From assembly GCF_000378225.1 (NCBI RefSeq), contig NZ_KB905141.1:573326-637325 (forward strand): DNA of 64,000 nt. The letters run 5' to 3'. Below are positions 52,005-62,218 of this stretch, piece by piece. The stretch comes from Methylophilus methylotrophus DSM 46235 = ATCC 53528. Lineage in GTDB: Bacteria; Pseudomonadota; Gammaproteobacteria; Burkholderiales; Methylophilaceae. Position 1 is the first letter of the stretch; the number at the start of each line of letters is the position of its first letter. The translations under genes and the position numbers were made by a program. Below the pieces are notes generated by a model. The model was given only the letters and a program-made list of their open reading frames with translations. It had not been told where the DNA came from and did no database searches.

Positions 52005-53462
52005 TTAATTGCTTGGCACGATAAACACCGATTTCTCTTTGATCGTGTCTTTGGATGCAATATCCATCATTTCAAAATAAATTTTGTGCGATCCGGCGCT
52101 GGTCACGCCATCTGGTAATTGCAATTCCACAATGACATTGCGTGTTTCAAAAGGTTTAAGGCCTTTGAATGGCTGGCCATTATTATCTGAAATATGCACA
52201 GCTATGTCAGGCAACCCGGTCACTTTCAAGGTGTAATCGCGTGATGACTCGGTGTCGTTTTCCAATTTCAGGTTATACACGTTCTCAATCTTGCCTTCAT
52301 TCGTGTAGCGCGCCATCATGGCACGGTCACGAAGTACGTCTAGCCTGAAGTCAGGTTTGAAATAAAGACTGACCACCATCCCAATGGTTAACGCAGACAG
52401 AATTGCAGTGTAAACCAGCACACGTGGCCGCAACAGACGACGCCACATTTGCTGACGGGTCCAACGATTTTCCAAGCCATTCTGCGTCGTGTACTTGATC
52501 AGGCCCTTGGCATAACCCATTTTATCCATCACGTCGTCACAGGCATCAATACAGGCACCGCAACCTATACATTCATATTGCAGGCCATTGCGGATATCGA
52601 TACCGGTCGGGCACACTTGCACACAAATACTGCAATCAATACAGCTACCCAGCCCGTTGGCATTTTCGCCCGCTTTTTTGGAGCGTGCACCACGTGGCTC
52701 GCCACGTGCCTCATCATAAGTAACGGTCATGGTGTCACCGTCAAACATGGCGCTCTGGAAACGCGCGTATGGGCACATGTATTTGCAGACCTGCTCACGC
52801 ATGTAGCCTGCATTGCCATAGGTCGCAAAACCGTAGAAGCAGATCCAGAAGGTTTCCCAGCCCCCCAATTGCCATTCAAAAATGGCAGGGACCAGCTCAC
52901 GGATGGGTGAGAAGTAGCCGACAAAGGTGACGCCGGTCCACAAGCCAAACGTGATCCAGGCAAACTGCTTGAGCGACTTGCGGGTAATCTTGTTGAGATT
53001 CCACTTACTGTCGTCAAGCCGCATTCTTGCTATACGATCCCCTTCTATCTTCTGTTCCATCCACATATAGATTTCGGTATAAACCGTTTGTGGACAGGTG
53101 TAGCCACACCATAACCGCCCGGCCACCGCTGTAAACAGGAACAGTGCCAGCGCGGAAACAATCAGCAGGAAGGACAGGTAAATCAGGTCCTGCGGATGAA
53201 AGATCAGGCCGAAGATATAAAACCGCTTGGCCTCCAGGTCAAACAGCATGGCCTGGCGGCCATCCCATTGCAACCATGGCACGCCATAGAAAAACAGCTG
53301 CGTGGCCCATACCATGACCCAACGCCATTTATGAAAGATCCCAGATACGCTGCGGGCATAAATTTTATCTGCGGACTTATAAAGTGACAAAACCACCTCC
53401 TGTTCAGGGATGGTGGTTTTGGTCACAGCGCTTTCTTTAATATCGCTCATTGTGTTTTGCAT
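52005..53462 (-). CDS. ccoG: CcoG (FixG) oxidase accessory ferredoxin-type protein
   Basis: 485 residues: about five transmembrane helices, two [4Fe-4S] motifs (CIDCSICVQVCPTG and CIGCGACIDACDDVM, about 270-310), a C-terminal Ig-like periplasmic domain (FixG_C, about 360-480). Known: CcoG reduces Cu(II) for copper-B insertion. The start at 53462 has AGGTG four bases upstream; ATG 53450 is an alternative. It follows ccoP after four bases, so translation is probably coupled. Confidence 0.92.
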   Translation of the reverse strand: MQNTMSDIKESAVTKTTIPEQEVVLSLYKSADKIYARSVSGIFHKWRWVMVWATQLFFYGVPWLQWDGRQAMLFDLEAKRFYIFGLIFHPQDLIYLSFLLIVSALALFLFTAVAGRLWCGYTCPQTVYTEIYMWMEQKIEGDRIARMRLDDSKWNLNKITRKSLKQFAWITFGLWTGVTFVGYFSPIRELVPAIFEWQLGGWETFWICFYGFATYGNAGYMREQVCKYMCPYARFQSAMFDGDTMTVTYDEARGEPRGARSKKAGENANGLGSCIDCSICVQVCPTGIDIRNGLQYECIGCGACIDACDDVMDKMGYAKGLIKYTTQNGLENRWTRQQMWRRLLRPRVLVYTAILSALTIGMVVSLYFKPDFRLDVLRDRAMMARYTNEGKIENVYNLKLENDTESSRDYTLKVTGLPDIAVHISDNNGQPFKGLKPFETRNVIVELQLPDGVTSAGSHKIYFEMMDIASKDTIKEKSVFIVPSN

Positions 53463-53466
53463 TCAC

Positions 53467-54363
53467 CTATTTGTTGGAAAGGCCCCAAACATAAGCGGTC
53501 AGCAAATGAATTTGCTCTGGCGTGAATTTCTCTTGCCATGCTGGCATCACGTTATTTTTACCTTCGTGAATACGCTTGATAATTGCAGCCTCACCCTGGC
53601 CATGTAACCAGATGTTATCTGTCAGGTTAGGTGCACCAATTGCCTGGTTACCTTTACCTTCTGGACCATGACAAGCTGCACAGACGGCAAATTTTTCTTT
53701 ACCGGCATTGGCACGACCAGAGTCATGAATGCTGCCAGACAAACTCAGTACGTAGTTAGCCACATTTTTGACATCTTCTTCAGAGCCTACGGCAGCGGCC
53801 ATCTGAGGCATGATGCCGTTACGGCCATTGTTGATGGTCAGCTTGATCGTGTCAGGTGCACCGCCATATAACCAGTCATTGTCAGTCAGGTTAGGGAAAC
53901 CACGGCTACCCTTCGCATCTGAACCATGACAGGCGGCACAGTTATTGAGGAAAATACGTTTACCAATATCACGTGCTTCAGGGATCTTGGCCACTTCTTC
54001 CACTGGCATTGCCGCATATTTGGCATACAAAGGGGCAATCTTTTCGTTGTTTTTGGCAACTTCCGCTTCGTACTGTTTTACTTCTGTCCAGCCAAACTTA
54101 CCGTTGTAAGTACCCAGACCAGGGAACAGGAAGAGGTAAGCCAAACCGAAAATGATGGTGATCACAAACAAACCTACCCACCACATTGGCAGCGGATTGT
54201 TCATTTCTTTAATGCCATCCCATTCGTGACCATTGGTGTTGTCACTTTGCACATTCACTTTAATGCGGCTGGCGAAAATCAGTAAGCCAACACAAAAAGC
54301 AATCCCACCCAAGGTAATGGTCGAAATCCAGATCGGCCAAAATCCATTTATAAAATCATTCAT
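53467..54363 (-). CDS. ccoP: CcoP diheme cytochrome c subunit of cbb3 oxidase
   Basis: 298 residues. One N-terminal transmembrane helix (about 9-29), a second hydrophobic segment (about 55-80) and two heme sites, CAACHGSDAKG (about 130) and CAACHGPEGKG (about 225), each with a Met ligand in a later MPxxxxK/W segment. It accepts electrons from soluble cytochrome c. ATG 54363 has AAGGAAAA upstream; a longer frame to 54477 lacks one. Confidence 0.93.
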   Translation of the reverse strand: MNDFINGFWPIWISTITLGGIAFCVGLLIFASRIKVNVQSDNTNGHEWDGIKEMNNPLPMWWVGLFVITIIFGLAYLFLFPGLGTYNGKFGWTEVKQYEAEVAKNNEKIAPLYAKYAAMPVEEVAKIPEARDIGKRIFLNNCAACHGSDAKGSRGFPNLTDNDWLYGGAPDTIKLTINNGRNGIMPQMAAAVGSEEDVKNVANYVLSLSGSIHDSGRANAGKEKFAVCAACHGPEGKGNQAIGAPNLTDNIWLHGQGEAAIIKRIHEGKNNVMPAWQEKFTPEQIHLLTAYVWGLSNK

Positions 54364-54394
54364 GATGTTTTCCTTAACTTGTCCGCACAAATAT

Positions 54395-54535
54395 TTAGTC
54401 TTGATCGAACGGCAAGTGCTGCGCGTCTTTAAATTGTGCGGAGTGACGATTGCGCCATGCCCACACCACGATTGCAATAAACAGGACGAAACTCAGTACT
54501 GTAAACAATATGCGTAATAGGTTGATTGTGTCCAT
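54395..54535 (-). CDS. ccoQ: CcoQ small subunit of cbb3 oxidase
   Basis: 46 residues, too short for default gene callers. One transmembrane helix (about 6-28) then WAWRNRHSAQFKDAQHLPFDQD, the FxxA-xxLPF-x-D tail being diagnostic of CcoQ. It sits between ccoO and ccoP in the standard order. Known role: stabilising the oxidase, especially CcoP association. Confidence 0.92.
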   Translation of the reverse strand: MDTINLLRILFTVLSFVLFIAIVVWAWRNRHSAQFKDAQHLPFDQD

Positions 54536-54546
54536 GGCGCGTCTCC

Positions 54547-55173
54547 TTATTTCAGGTGGGTACCCAATACCTGCAGGTATGCAACCAGTGCGTCCATCTC
54601 GGTTTTACCCTTGATTTCTTCGCCGGCAGCTTTGATCTGCTCATCAGTGTATGGCACACCTACTTTACGCAAGGCAGCCATATGGTCACCGATGGTGGCA
54701 TCGTCTACCAGGTTTTCGTTCAACCATGGGTAGGCTGGCATGATGGACTCAGGAACCACATCGCGAGGCTGGTTCAGGTGAACACGATGCCAGTCATCAG
54801 AGTATTTACCACCCACACGATGCAGGTCAGGACCGGTACGCTTGCTACCCCACTGGAACGGGTGGTCATACACGTATTCACCTGCAACAGAGTAATGACC
54901 GTAACGCAGTGTTTCAGCGTGGAACGGACGAATCATCTGTGAGTGGCAGTTGTAGCAGCCTTCACGCAGGTAGATATCACGGCCTGCCAGTTGCAGCGGT
55001 GTATAAGGCTGCAAACCACGGATAGGCTCAGTCAAGGATTTCTGGAAGAAAAGCGGCACGATTTCAACCAGACCACCAAAGGAGATCGTGATAAAAGTCA
55101 GCACGATCAGCAGGAAGTTGTTGGTTTCAATCTTTTCGTGCAGATTGCCACTATTGTTTTGATGAGTTGCCAT
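54547..55173 (-). CDS. ccoO: CcoO monoheme subunit of cbb3 oxidase
   Basis: 208 residues. One transmembrane helix (about 17-40), a [12 protein letters not shown] heme motif (about 73-84) and [11 protein letters not shown] Met ligand segment (about 145-155). AAGGAAA precedes the chosen ATG 55173; an upstream in-frame ATG at 55200 does not have one. It transmits electrons from CcoP to the catalytic subunit. Confidence 0.94.
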   Translation of the reverse strand: MATHQNNSGNLHEKIETNNFLLIVLTFITISFGGLVEIVPLFFQKSLTEPIRGLQPYTPLQLAGRDIYLREGCYNCHSQMIRPFHAETLRYGHYSVAGEYVYDHPFQWGSKRTGPDLHRVGGKYSDDWHRVHLNQPRDVVPESIMPAYPWLNENLVDDATIGDHMAALRKVGVPYTDEQIKAAGEEIKGKTEMDALVAYLQVLGTHLK

Positions 55174-55183
55174 AGTGATTTCC

Positions 55184-56620
55184 TTAAGCGTGTGCAACAA
55201 CAGCTGGTACTTCTACCGTCGCTGGTTTGCCGCTAGTTGCTGTTTTATATGTATTCCACAACATGATGATCAGGCCGCTCATGTACAGGAAGCCACCCAA
55301 TGCACGTGTGAAGTAGTATGGGAACTTAGCTTTCACACTTTCAACGAAGGTGTAGGCCAAAGTACCGTCAGCGTTCATCGCACGCCACATCAAACCTTCC
55401 ATCACGCCGGAAATCCACAATGCAGCGATGTACAACACCACGCCGATGGTTGCCATCCAGAAGTGCACTTCAATCGCTTTCACGCTATACATTTGTTTCT
55501 GGCCAAACAGGCGAGGAATCAGGAAGTACAGGGAACCGATAGAGATGAAACCAACCCAGCCCAGCGCACCAGAGTGCACGTGACCAACAGTCCAGTCAGT
55601 GTAGTGAGACAATGCGTTCACGGTCTTGATCGCCATCATCGGACCTTCAAACGTACTCATGCCGTAGAAAGACAGGGAAACGATCAGGAAGCGCAAGATA
55701 GGGTCTGTGCGCAGCTTATGCCATGCGCCGGACAGGGTCATGATACCGTTGATCATACCCCCCCAGCTTGGGGCAAACAGGATTAAGGACAACACCATAC
55801 CCAGGGACTGAGTCCAGTCAGGCAAAGCGGTGTAATGCAGGTGGTGAGGACCCGCCCACATGTAAGTGAAGATCAGTGCCCAGAAGTGCACGATAGACAG
55901 GCTGTAAGAGTACACTGGACGCTCAGCTTGCTTAGGCACAAAGTAGTACATCATGCCCAGGAAGCCGGCTGTCAGGAAGAAACCTACCGCATTGTGACCA
56001 TACCACCACTGTACCATCGCATCTTGCACACCAGCATAAGCAGAGTAAGACTTGAACATGCCAGCAGGGATGGCAGCACTCTCAACGATGTGCAACAAAG
56101 CCACTGCCAGAATGAAGGCACCGTAGAACCAGTTAGCCACATAAATGTGTTTTACCTTGCGGATACCGATAGTACCGAAGAACACGATGGCATAAGAAAT
56201 CCATACCACTGCAATAAGGATATCGATTGGCCACTCCAGTTCACCGTACTCTTTACCCTGGGTGTAACCCAGTGGCAGAGAAATGGCAGCGGCAACAATG
56301 ACAGTTTGCCAGCCCCAGAAAGTAAAACTGGCCAGCTTGTCGCTAAACAAACGGGTCTGGCAGGTACGTTGCACGACATAGTATGAGGTAGCAAATAAAG
56401 CACTGCCCCCAAACGCAAAAATCACTGCATTGGTATGCAGTGGTCGTAAACGGCCAAAAGAAGTAAATGGCAAGCCCAGGTTAAGCTCTGGCCACACCAG
56501 CTGGGACGCGACAATCACGCCCATCAATGTACCAACAACACCCCAGACCACTGCCATGATTGCGAACTGGCGGACCACGGTATCGTTGTAGGTCGCAGCC
56601 TTCACGGTTGCATTTTGCAT
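55184..56620 (-). CDS. ccoN: CcoN catalytic subunit I of cbb3 oxidase
   Basis: 478 residues, about 12 transmembrane helices. Ligand histidines are in [37 protein letters not shown] and [19 protein letters not shown] sits six bases before ATG 56620, so 56620 is used and not the in-frame ATG 56656. Known role: high-affinity oxygen reduction with proton pumping. A perfect FNR box lies about 100 bases upstream, as expected for microaerobic induction. It differs clearly in sequence from the copy at 9076-10590. Confidence 0.95.
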   Translation of the reverse strand: MQNATVKAATYNDTVVRQFAIMAVVWGVVGTLMGVIVASQLVWPELNLGLPFTSFGRLRPLHTNAVIFAFGGSALFATSYYVVQRTCQTRLFSDKLASFTFWGWQTVIVAAAISLPLGYTQGKEYGELEWPIDILIAVVWISYAIVFFGTIGIRKVKHIYVANWFYGAFILAVALLHIVESAAIPAGMFKSYSAYAGVQDAMVQWWYGHNAVGFFLTAGFLGMMYYFVPKQAERPVYSYSLSIVHFWALIFTYMWAGPHHLHYTALPDWTQSLGMVLSLILFAPSWGGMINGIMTLSGAWHKLRTDPILRFLIVSLSFYGMSTFEGPMMAIKTVNALSHYTDWTVGHVHSGALGWVGFISIGSLYFLIPRLFGQKQMYSVKAIEVHFWMATIGVVLYIAALWISGVMEGLMWRAMNADGTLAYTFVESVKAKFPYYFTRALGGFLYMSGLIIMLWNTYKTATSGKPATVEVPAVVAHA

Positions 56621-56712
56621 GGATTTCTCCCAATGATTAAAACAAACACCCAACACTAAACAAACTGCTTATTGTTCATCGCTGATAATCTCAGAGATGT
56701 CACAAATCTGAT

Positions 56713-56726
56713 TTGATACACATCAA
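56713..56726. promoter_or_regulatory. FNR box upstream of ccoN
   Basis: TTGATACACATCAA matches TTGAT-N4-ATCAA exactly. Its centre lies about 100 bases before the ccoN ATG, suitable for class II activation with a leader of about 55-60 bases. Confidence 0.9.
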
Positions 56727-56742
56727 TCGTGTTCAAGAATCC

Positions 56743-56880
56743 TCAATCATGCTCAAGAATCCTGGACCCTTCTTCTTCCAGGTCCTCAAACTGACCCGTC
56801 TGGATCGCCCACCACAGACCACCCAGAATCACAAACACCAGCATCACTGCCAGCGGGATCAATAAGTATGCTATTTCCAT
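56743..56880 (-). CDS. ccoS: CcoS cbb3 oxidase assembly protein
   Basis: 45 residues: MEIAYLLIPLAVMLVFVILGG transmembrane helix (cited as its core LLIPLAVMLVFVILGG) and WWAIQTGQFEDLEEEGSRIL, a standard CcoS tail. It begins one base after the ccoI stop. Known role: cofactor insertion. The FNR box of ccoN lies just after this gene on the minus strand, so ccoS ends before the ccoN promoter. Confidence 0.9.
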   Translation of the reverse strand: MEIAYLLIPLAVMLVFVILGGLWWAIQTGQFEDLEEEGSRILEHD

Positions 56881-56881
56881 G

Positions 56882-59176
56882 CTATGCCTGACCTTTCTGC
56901 CAACCGGACTTATCCCAGTCCGTGAGACGCAATGCATTCAGCAACACCAATAACGAACTGGCCGCCATGCCCAACCCGGCCAACCAGGCAGGCAAAAGAC
57001 CCAAAATCGCCAAAGGCACTCCGGCCGCGTTATACAACGCCGCCCATAACAAATTCTGTTTTACGATGAGGATGGTTTTTTTACAATGCGAAATGAGCGA
57101 AACCAGCACACCGATATCATTGCCCAATACCACCATATCGGCCTGCGCCTGCGTCAAAGGGACGCCGGAACCCATTGCAATAGAAGTATGCGCTGCTGCA
57201 ATGACAGGGCCGTCATTCAAACCATCACCGACCATTAAAACTTTCCGCCCCTGTTGTTGCAGCAACTTTACGTGCTGCAGCTTATCTTCTGCTTTTTGTA
57301 ACCCGGACGCGTTCTGGATGCCCAGTTGCGCCGCAAGGTTTTTAACGGGCGCTATTCTATCACCAGATAACAGCTGAATATCAAGGCCCTGTGAAATTAA
57401 TTGTGAAATTGCCGCCCTGGCATGTGGTTTGACTTGCTCGGTCAAAGACAGTCTTGCCAGCATGATTTCACCTGCAGTGACATAGACCTGGCGTAGCGCT
57501 TCGCTCTCGGCCTCACGGCTCACACCACAAAAGTCTGCATTCCCTAGCTTAACCGGCAGTAACGCCCCGTTTGGGGTAGTAAATGTAGCAGACATGCCGC
57601 CACCGACAATTTCCTGCCAGCCCTGCATTTCCAGCTTATCTTGTGCATCTTGATGCAAAGCAAATTCATGTAAAGCTTTTGCTACAGGGTGCAGTGAATC
57701 ACGGCTCATGGTGGCAATCACATCTAGTATCCACTGACGATCCCAGGCAGCATGACTCTCTTCAAGCGTCACCTGTTGCAGGTTTTCGGTCAGGGTGCCA
57801 GTTTTATCAAACACAATGGTATCCACTTCACTGATGACCTGTATTGCCTGCAAACGGCGGATCAACACACCTCCTTTGGCAAACGTACCGGCACTGGCCA
57901 GCATGGCAGCCGGGGTAGCCAAAGACAAGGCACACGGGCAAGTCACCACCAGCACTGCCACGGCAGACATCACAGCTTTCGCAGGGTCTTTGGTCCACCA
58001 GAAGATGAGCGCATACAAGGCGGCCAGCAATACGCCCCATAAGAAGGGTTGCGCCACCTTATCAGCCAGCAAGGCAATGCCAGGTTTTTCAGTGGAAGCC
58101 GATGCCATCAGGTTAACCAGCGCATGGTATTGTGTCCCCTCGCCCACCTGCTCCACTTGCATTTCAATGGCTGAGGTTAAGTTACCTGAACCAGCAATCA
58201 CGGTGGCGCCCATGGGCTTCATGACCGGCTCAGACTCCCCAGTGAGCATGGATTCATCAGCACTGGTACTCCCGACAAGCACTTTGCCATCGGCTGCAAA
58301 TACTTCGCCTGGACGCACAAACAAAATATCGCCTGCATTGATATTACTTGCCGCTATTTGCACCCACTCGCCAACGTCGTTTTTCTTGAGCACCGCATTC
58401 GGCAAACGGCGCATCATGTTCTCCAGCGCACCAGCGGTACGGTTACGCAGCTTGACATCCAGCCAGCGGCCAATCAGCAGAAAACTCACAAACATGGTCA
58501 GGGAATCGTAGTAAACGACGTCGCCCCACCAGCCGCCGGGCGCAAAGGTTGCCAGCGTACTCATGACAAATGCAGCCACAATCCCCAGCGACACCGGCAC
58601 ATCCATGCCTAGCTGGCGCTGCTTGATACTGGCCCAAGCCTGGGATAAAAATGGGGTGGCGGAAAACAGCATGACGGGCAACGTCAGCACCCATGAAGCC
58701 CATTTCATGAGTTGCACCATGTCAGGTGCCATATCATTGCTGCCAACCCAATAGGTCGGGTAGGCGTACATCATGACTTGCATCATGCAGAAGACAGCCA
58801 CCACCAGGCGCCACAACATTTTGCGCTGCTGAATGGTTCTATCCGAAATGGCGTTGTATTCGTTGAGCGGTAAGGCGGGATAGCCAATGTCGTTCAGATT
58901 GGCAAACCATTGTGAAGGAGATGTTTTTTGGGCATCCCAAACGACTCGAACACGTTTGGAGGCGGCACTGGCGTGCACAGAAAGAATGCCAGGAAGAGAT
59001 TTGATCGAATGCTCAATACGTCCGCTGCAGGCTGCGCAATGCATGTGGTCTACCCAAACATGCGAGATCCAAACATGAGGTAATGATGTTTCACGCTGAC
59101 TAAAACGCTCCCACTCAGACTGGATATCCAGGCCCTGCCAGGGGTTGGCGTTGCTAATTGATTGCGTGTTTGACAT
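56882..59176 (-). CDS. ccoI: CcoI/CopA-like copper-exporting P1B-type ATPase for cbb3 assembly
   Basis: 764 residues. A metal-binding domain with HCAACSGRIEH (about 43-53), the transmembrane CPC motif (VTCPCALSLATP, about 415), the phosphorylation site DKTGTLTE (about 460) and GDGLNDGP (about 650). Known: CcoI/FixI exports copper to the periplasm for the cbb3 copper-B site. Start 59176 chosen because an AAGG sequence precedes it; the frame reaches upstream to 59212. It is the first gene of the ccoIS unit, immediately 5' of the ccoN promoter. Confidence 0.92.
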   Translation of the reverse strand: MSNTQSISNANPWQGLDIQSEWERFSQRETSLPHVWISHVWVDHMHCAACSGRIEHSIKSLPGILSVHASAASKRVRVVWDAQKTSPSQWFANLNDIGYPALPLNEYNAISDRTIQQRKMLWRLVVAVFCMMQVMMYAYPTYWVGSNDMAPDMVQLMKWASWVLTLPVMLFSATPFLSQAWASIKQRQLGMDVPVSLGIVAAFVMSTLATFAPGGWWGDVVYYDSLTMFVSFLLIGRWLDVKLRNRTAGALENMMRRLPNAVLKKNDVGEWVQIAASNINAGDILFVRPGEVFAADGKVLVGSTSADESMLTGESEPVMKPMGATVIAGSGNLTSAIEMQVEQVGEGTQYHALVNLMASASTEKPGIALLADKVAQPFLWGVLLAALYALIFWWTKDPAKAVMSAVAVLVVTCPCALSLATPAAMLASAGTFAKGGVLIRRLQAIQVISEVDTIVFDKTGTLTENLQQVTLEESHAAWDRQWILDVIATMSRDSLHPVAKALHEFALHQDAQDKLEMQGWQEIVGGGMSATFTTPNGALLPVKLGNADFCGVSREAESEALRQVYVTAGEIMLARLSLTEQVKPHARAAISQLISQGLDIQLLSGDRIAPVKNLAAQLGIQNASGLQKAEDKLQHVKLLQQQGRKVLMVGDGLNDGPVIAAAHTSIAMGSGVPLTQAQADMVVLGNDIGVLVSLISHCKKTILIVKQNLLWAALYNAAGVPLAILGLLPAWLAGLGMAASSLLVLLNALRLTDWDKSGWQKGQA

Positions 59177-59302
59177 TACCTTAGGTGTATCCCCTCCCGG
59201 GACGATATACAACTTTATATTATATGATTCAATATAATATAAATCAAGACCTTAGCCGGTTATTTCAAGCGTAGATTAAAGCAGCAAAACCCTTTTATTT
59301 TC

Positions 59303-59316
59303 TTGATTTAGCGCAA
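59303..59316. promoter_or_regulatory. Degenerate FNR-like box upstream of ccoI
   Basis: TTGATTTAGCGCAA matches TTGAT-N4-ATCAA at 8 of 10 informative positions. It lies about 130 bases before ccoI. Weak candidate only. A very AT-rich stretch (59215-59245) closer to the gene probably carries the -10 box. Confidence 0.35.
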
Positions 59317-59383
59317 TGAAACAACACATCAACACCTGCAAAATTAGCGAATGACACTGTATAGCCAGCGTTGCAGGCCTGGG

Positions 59384-61435
59384 TTACTTCACGCGCATAC
59401 CCGCCTGTGCTCCACTGTCTGGCGACAGGATATAAGGACCGCCGCGTTCATCACTGGCAGCCAGCACCATGCCTTCGCTCATGCCAAACTTCATCTTGCG
59501 GGGTGCCAGGTTGGCAACCATGACGGTTAAACGCCCAACCAGCGTAGCAGGATCATAGGCAGACTTAATGCCAGCAAATACCTGACGTGGTTTTTCTTCA
59601 CCAATATCCAGTAATAATTTAAGCAGCTTCTCAGCGCCTTCCACATGCTCTGCACTGACGATTTTCGCAATCCGCAAATCGACCTTGGCAAAGTCATCAA
59701 TCGAAATATAGTCTCCCTCTTCGGCAGGCTTGGTTTCGGCTTTCACTTCAACCTTGGCTTCAGTTTTGGTGGGCGCTGCCGCTTGCAGGCTTTCCTTATT
59801 CGCTTCAACCATAGCTTCGATCTGCTTGCCTTCGAGACGCGTCACCATGTGGTTATATGGTTGTATTGTTTGCGCATCTAAGCCTTGCGCCACATCCGCC
59901 CATTGTAAAGGCTGCACATTGAGGAACGCTTCTACTGCAGCGGCAATATTCGGCAATACCGGTTTCAGGTAAATGGTCAGCAAGCGGAACATTTCCAGCG
60001 CGTTGCTGCAAATTGCGTGCAATTCTGCTGCCTTGCTGTCGTCTTTTGCCACTATCCAAGGCGCAGCTTCTGCCACATAGGCATTTGCCGCATCAGTCAG
60101 CTTCATGATCTCACGCAAAGCCCGTGCAAAGTCACGTGCAGCAAACGCTTCCGCAATGGCAGGTGCCGCAGCGCGCATATCGTCAATGACAGCATGTTTG
60201 GCAGCAATCAGTTTATTATCAAACTTCTTGGCAATAAACCCTGCCGTACGGCTAGCAATATTGATATATTTACCCACCAAGTCGCTGTTTACACGCGCAA
60301 CAAAATCTTCCAGGTTGAGGTCGATATCTTCCATGCTGCCATTCAGTTTCGCGGCATAGTAATAGCGCAAGTATTCAGGATTTTTGACATGATCCAGGTA
60401 ACTACGTGCCGTGATAAATGTCCCGCGTGACTTGGACATTTTCTCGCCATTCACGGTCAGGAAACCATGCGCGAATACTTGTGTCGGTGTGCGATGACCG
60501 GAATACTCCAAAGTCGCTGGCCAGAACAAGGCATGAAAATACAAGATATCCTTGCCAATAAAATGGTACAACTCAGTGGAAGAATCCTTTTTCCAATATT
60601 CATCAAAATTCAGTCCAGCCTTGGCACACAGATTTTTAAAACTGGCCATGTAACCAATCGGCGCATCCAGCCAGACATAGAAATACTTGCCCGGCGCATC
60701 GGGGATTTCAAAACCAAAATAAGGTGCATCACGCGAAATATCCCAGTCAGACAGTTTATTCTCGCCAACCTCGCCCACCCACTCGCTCATTTTGTTGGCA
60801 GCTTCGGCCTGCAAAGTGCCGGAACGTGTCCATTTGCGCAAAAAGTCCACGCACTCACTGAGTTTAAAGAAATAGTGTTCCGTCTCTTTGCGAACAGGGG
60901 TTGCGCCAGACACGGCTGAATAAGGATTCAGCAAATCCGTCGGGCTGTAGGTGGAGCCGCACACTTCACAGTTATCGCCATACTGGTCTTTGGCATGGCA
61001 CTTAGGACACTCGCCCTTGATAAAGCGGTCGGGCAAAAACATGCTTTTGACCGGGTCAAAATACTGCTCAATGGTTTTAGTGGCAATTTTGCCGTTGGCT
61101 TTGAGTGCGCGGTAAATATTGCCGGATAGCTGACGGTTCTCTTCCGAATTGGTGGAATAGTAGTTATCAAACTGCACCAGAAAATCCGCAAAGTCCTGGC
61201 TGTGCTCGGCATGCACTTTCTCAATGAGCGCTTCGGGTGTGATGCCCTCTTTTTCCGCACGCAGCATAATAGGCGTGCCATGGGTGTCGTCCGCACACAC
61301 GTAATGCACTGTATGTCCCTGCATCTTCTGGAAACGCACCCAGATATCGGTTTGGATATACTCTACCAAATGACCTAAATGAATACTGCCATTGGCATAA
61401 GGGAGTGCAGAAGTGACCAGAATTTTGCGTGTCAT
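59384..61435 (-). CDS. metG: Methionyl-tRNA synthetase
   Basis: 683 residues: class I catalytic core with [11 protein letters not shown] (HIGH, about 14-24), a zinc-binding [18 protein letters not shown] knot (about 145-162), KMSKSRG (about 335), an anticodon-binding helical region and a C-terminal EMAPII-like tRNA-binding domain ([14 protein letters not shown], about 580-593). Charges tRNA-Met in the cytoplasm. Length and domain set are standard. Two convergence-free neighbours: it is transcribed divergently from the FecI-like gene. Confidence 0.96.
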   Translation of the reverse strand: MTRKILVTSALPYANGSIHLGHLVEYIQTDIWVRFQKMQGHTVHYVCADDTHGTPIMLRAEKEGITPEALIEKVHAEHSQDFADFLVQFDNYYSTNSEENRQLSGNIYRALKANGKIATKTIEQYFDPVKSMFLPDRFIKGECPKCHAKDQYGDNCEVCGSTYSPTDLLNPYSAVSGATPVRKETEHYFFKLSECVDFLRKWTRSGTLQAEAANKMSEWVGEVGENKLSDWDISRDAPYFGFEIPDAPGKYFYVWLDAPIGYMASFKNLCAKAGLNFDEYWKKDSSTELYHFIGKDILYFHALFWPATLEYSGHRTPTQVFAHGFLTVNGEKMSKSRGTFITARSYLDHVKNPEYLRYYYAAKLNGSMEDIDLNLEDFVARVNSDLVGKYINIASRTAGFIAKKFDNKLIAAKHAVIDDMRAAAPAIAEAFAARDFARALREIMKLTDAANAYVAEAAPWIVAKDDSKAAELHAICSNALEMFRLLTIYLKPVLPNIAAAVEAFLNVQPLQWADVAQGLDAQTIQPYNHMVTRLEGKQIEAMVEANKESLQAAAPTKTEAKVEVKAETKPAEEGDYISIDDFAKVDLRIAKIVSAEHVEGAEKLLKLLLDIGEEKPRQVFAGIKSAYDPATLVGRLTVMVANLAPRKMKFGMSEGMVLAASDERGGPYILSPDSGAQAGMRVK

Positions 61436-61722
61436 GACAACATGGGTTTCAAGTAAAAGCGCTATTTTAGCAAACCATAAGACACTTCAGCGATTCCTGG
61501 CTAGATATTTGATACAAGCCAACACCCCCGCCCACACCAGATTGGTTTATTAAAGCCAACCTGGCTGATTACAACCAAATTAAAATTATTCCCATCTTCT
61601 GACGACTATCGTTAAATTTGCAGGCGAAACAAGTAGTTACCGCCAGCAGCCTACACAATATTTATTTAGGAACAATCTTTGCGTGTGTTTTGCAGTTTAT
61701 TAAACCCCTTATCGCTTATCGC

Positions 61723-62214
61723 ATGTTCTGGCATGGCATCAATCTACATTGGGCATATACGACGTTGCTTCCTGGCATCCGTCGCAAAACGCTTTGCCCG
61801 CATCATGCAAAAGATATTTTGCATGATGGGTTTTTACGTTTTGCCCTGACCACTAGCCCACACCGTAACCAGGAACCACATGCCTACCTGCGCACCATCG
61901 TGCAAAACCTGATTCTGGAGCAATACCGCAAAGACAGCTACTTTGCTGACTACCAGCAACAGGCAGAGCTTGAAGAGCCTGTCACGGTGTCAGCTGAGCA
62001 CTTGGCTGATATCAAACAACGCCTGGAACTTGTGACCCAAATCATTCAAGACCTGCCGCCTAAATGCCGCCAGGTATTTATCATGTACCGCATTGAGGGC
62101 CATGCACAAAAAGACATTGCCGAGCAGCTGAAAATCAGCCTGAACATGGTCGAACGCCACCTGATCCGCGCCTTGCTAGACCTGCGTGCGGCGCGTGAGC
62201 AGTTTCTCAAATAA
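61723..62214 (+). CDS. FecI-like ECF sigma factor
   Basis: 163 residues: sigma region 2 (AYTTLLPGIRRKT to FLRFALTTSPHRN, about 10-60) and region 4 with a helix-turn-helix (LPPKCRQVFIMYRIEG then DIAEQLKISLNMVERH, about 110-145). ATG 61723 is chosen because region 2 begins right after it; the frame continues upstream to TTG 61618. No clear ribosome site is seen. Known partners FecR and a TonB-dependent receptor follow at once. It redirects RNA polymerase to the receptor operon when the receptor binds its ligand. Confidence 0.82.
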   Translation: MFWHGINLHWAYTTLLPGIRRKTLCPHHAKDILHDGFLRFALTTSPHRNQEPHAYLRTIVQNLILEQYRKDSYFADYQQQAELEEPVTVSAEHLADIKQRLELVTQIIQDLPPKCRQVFIMYRIEGHAQKDIAEQLKISLNMVERHLIRALLDLRAAREQFLK

Positions 62215-62218
62215 GCGC

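Noticed and set aside
61560-61620. Fur box upstream of the FecI-like gene
   Set aside because: The AT-rich stretch has too few matches to the Fur consensus to support a call.
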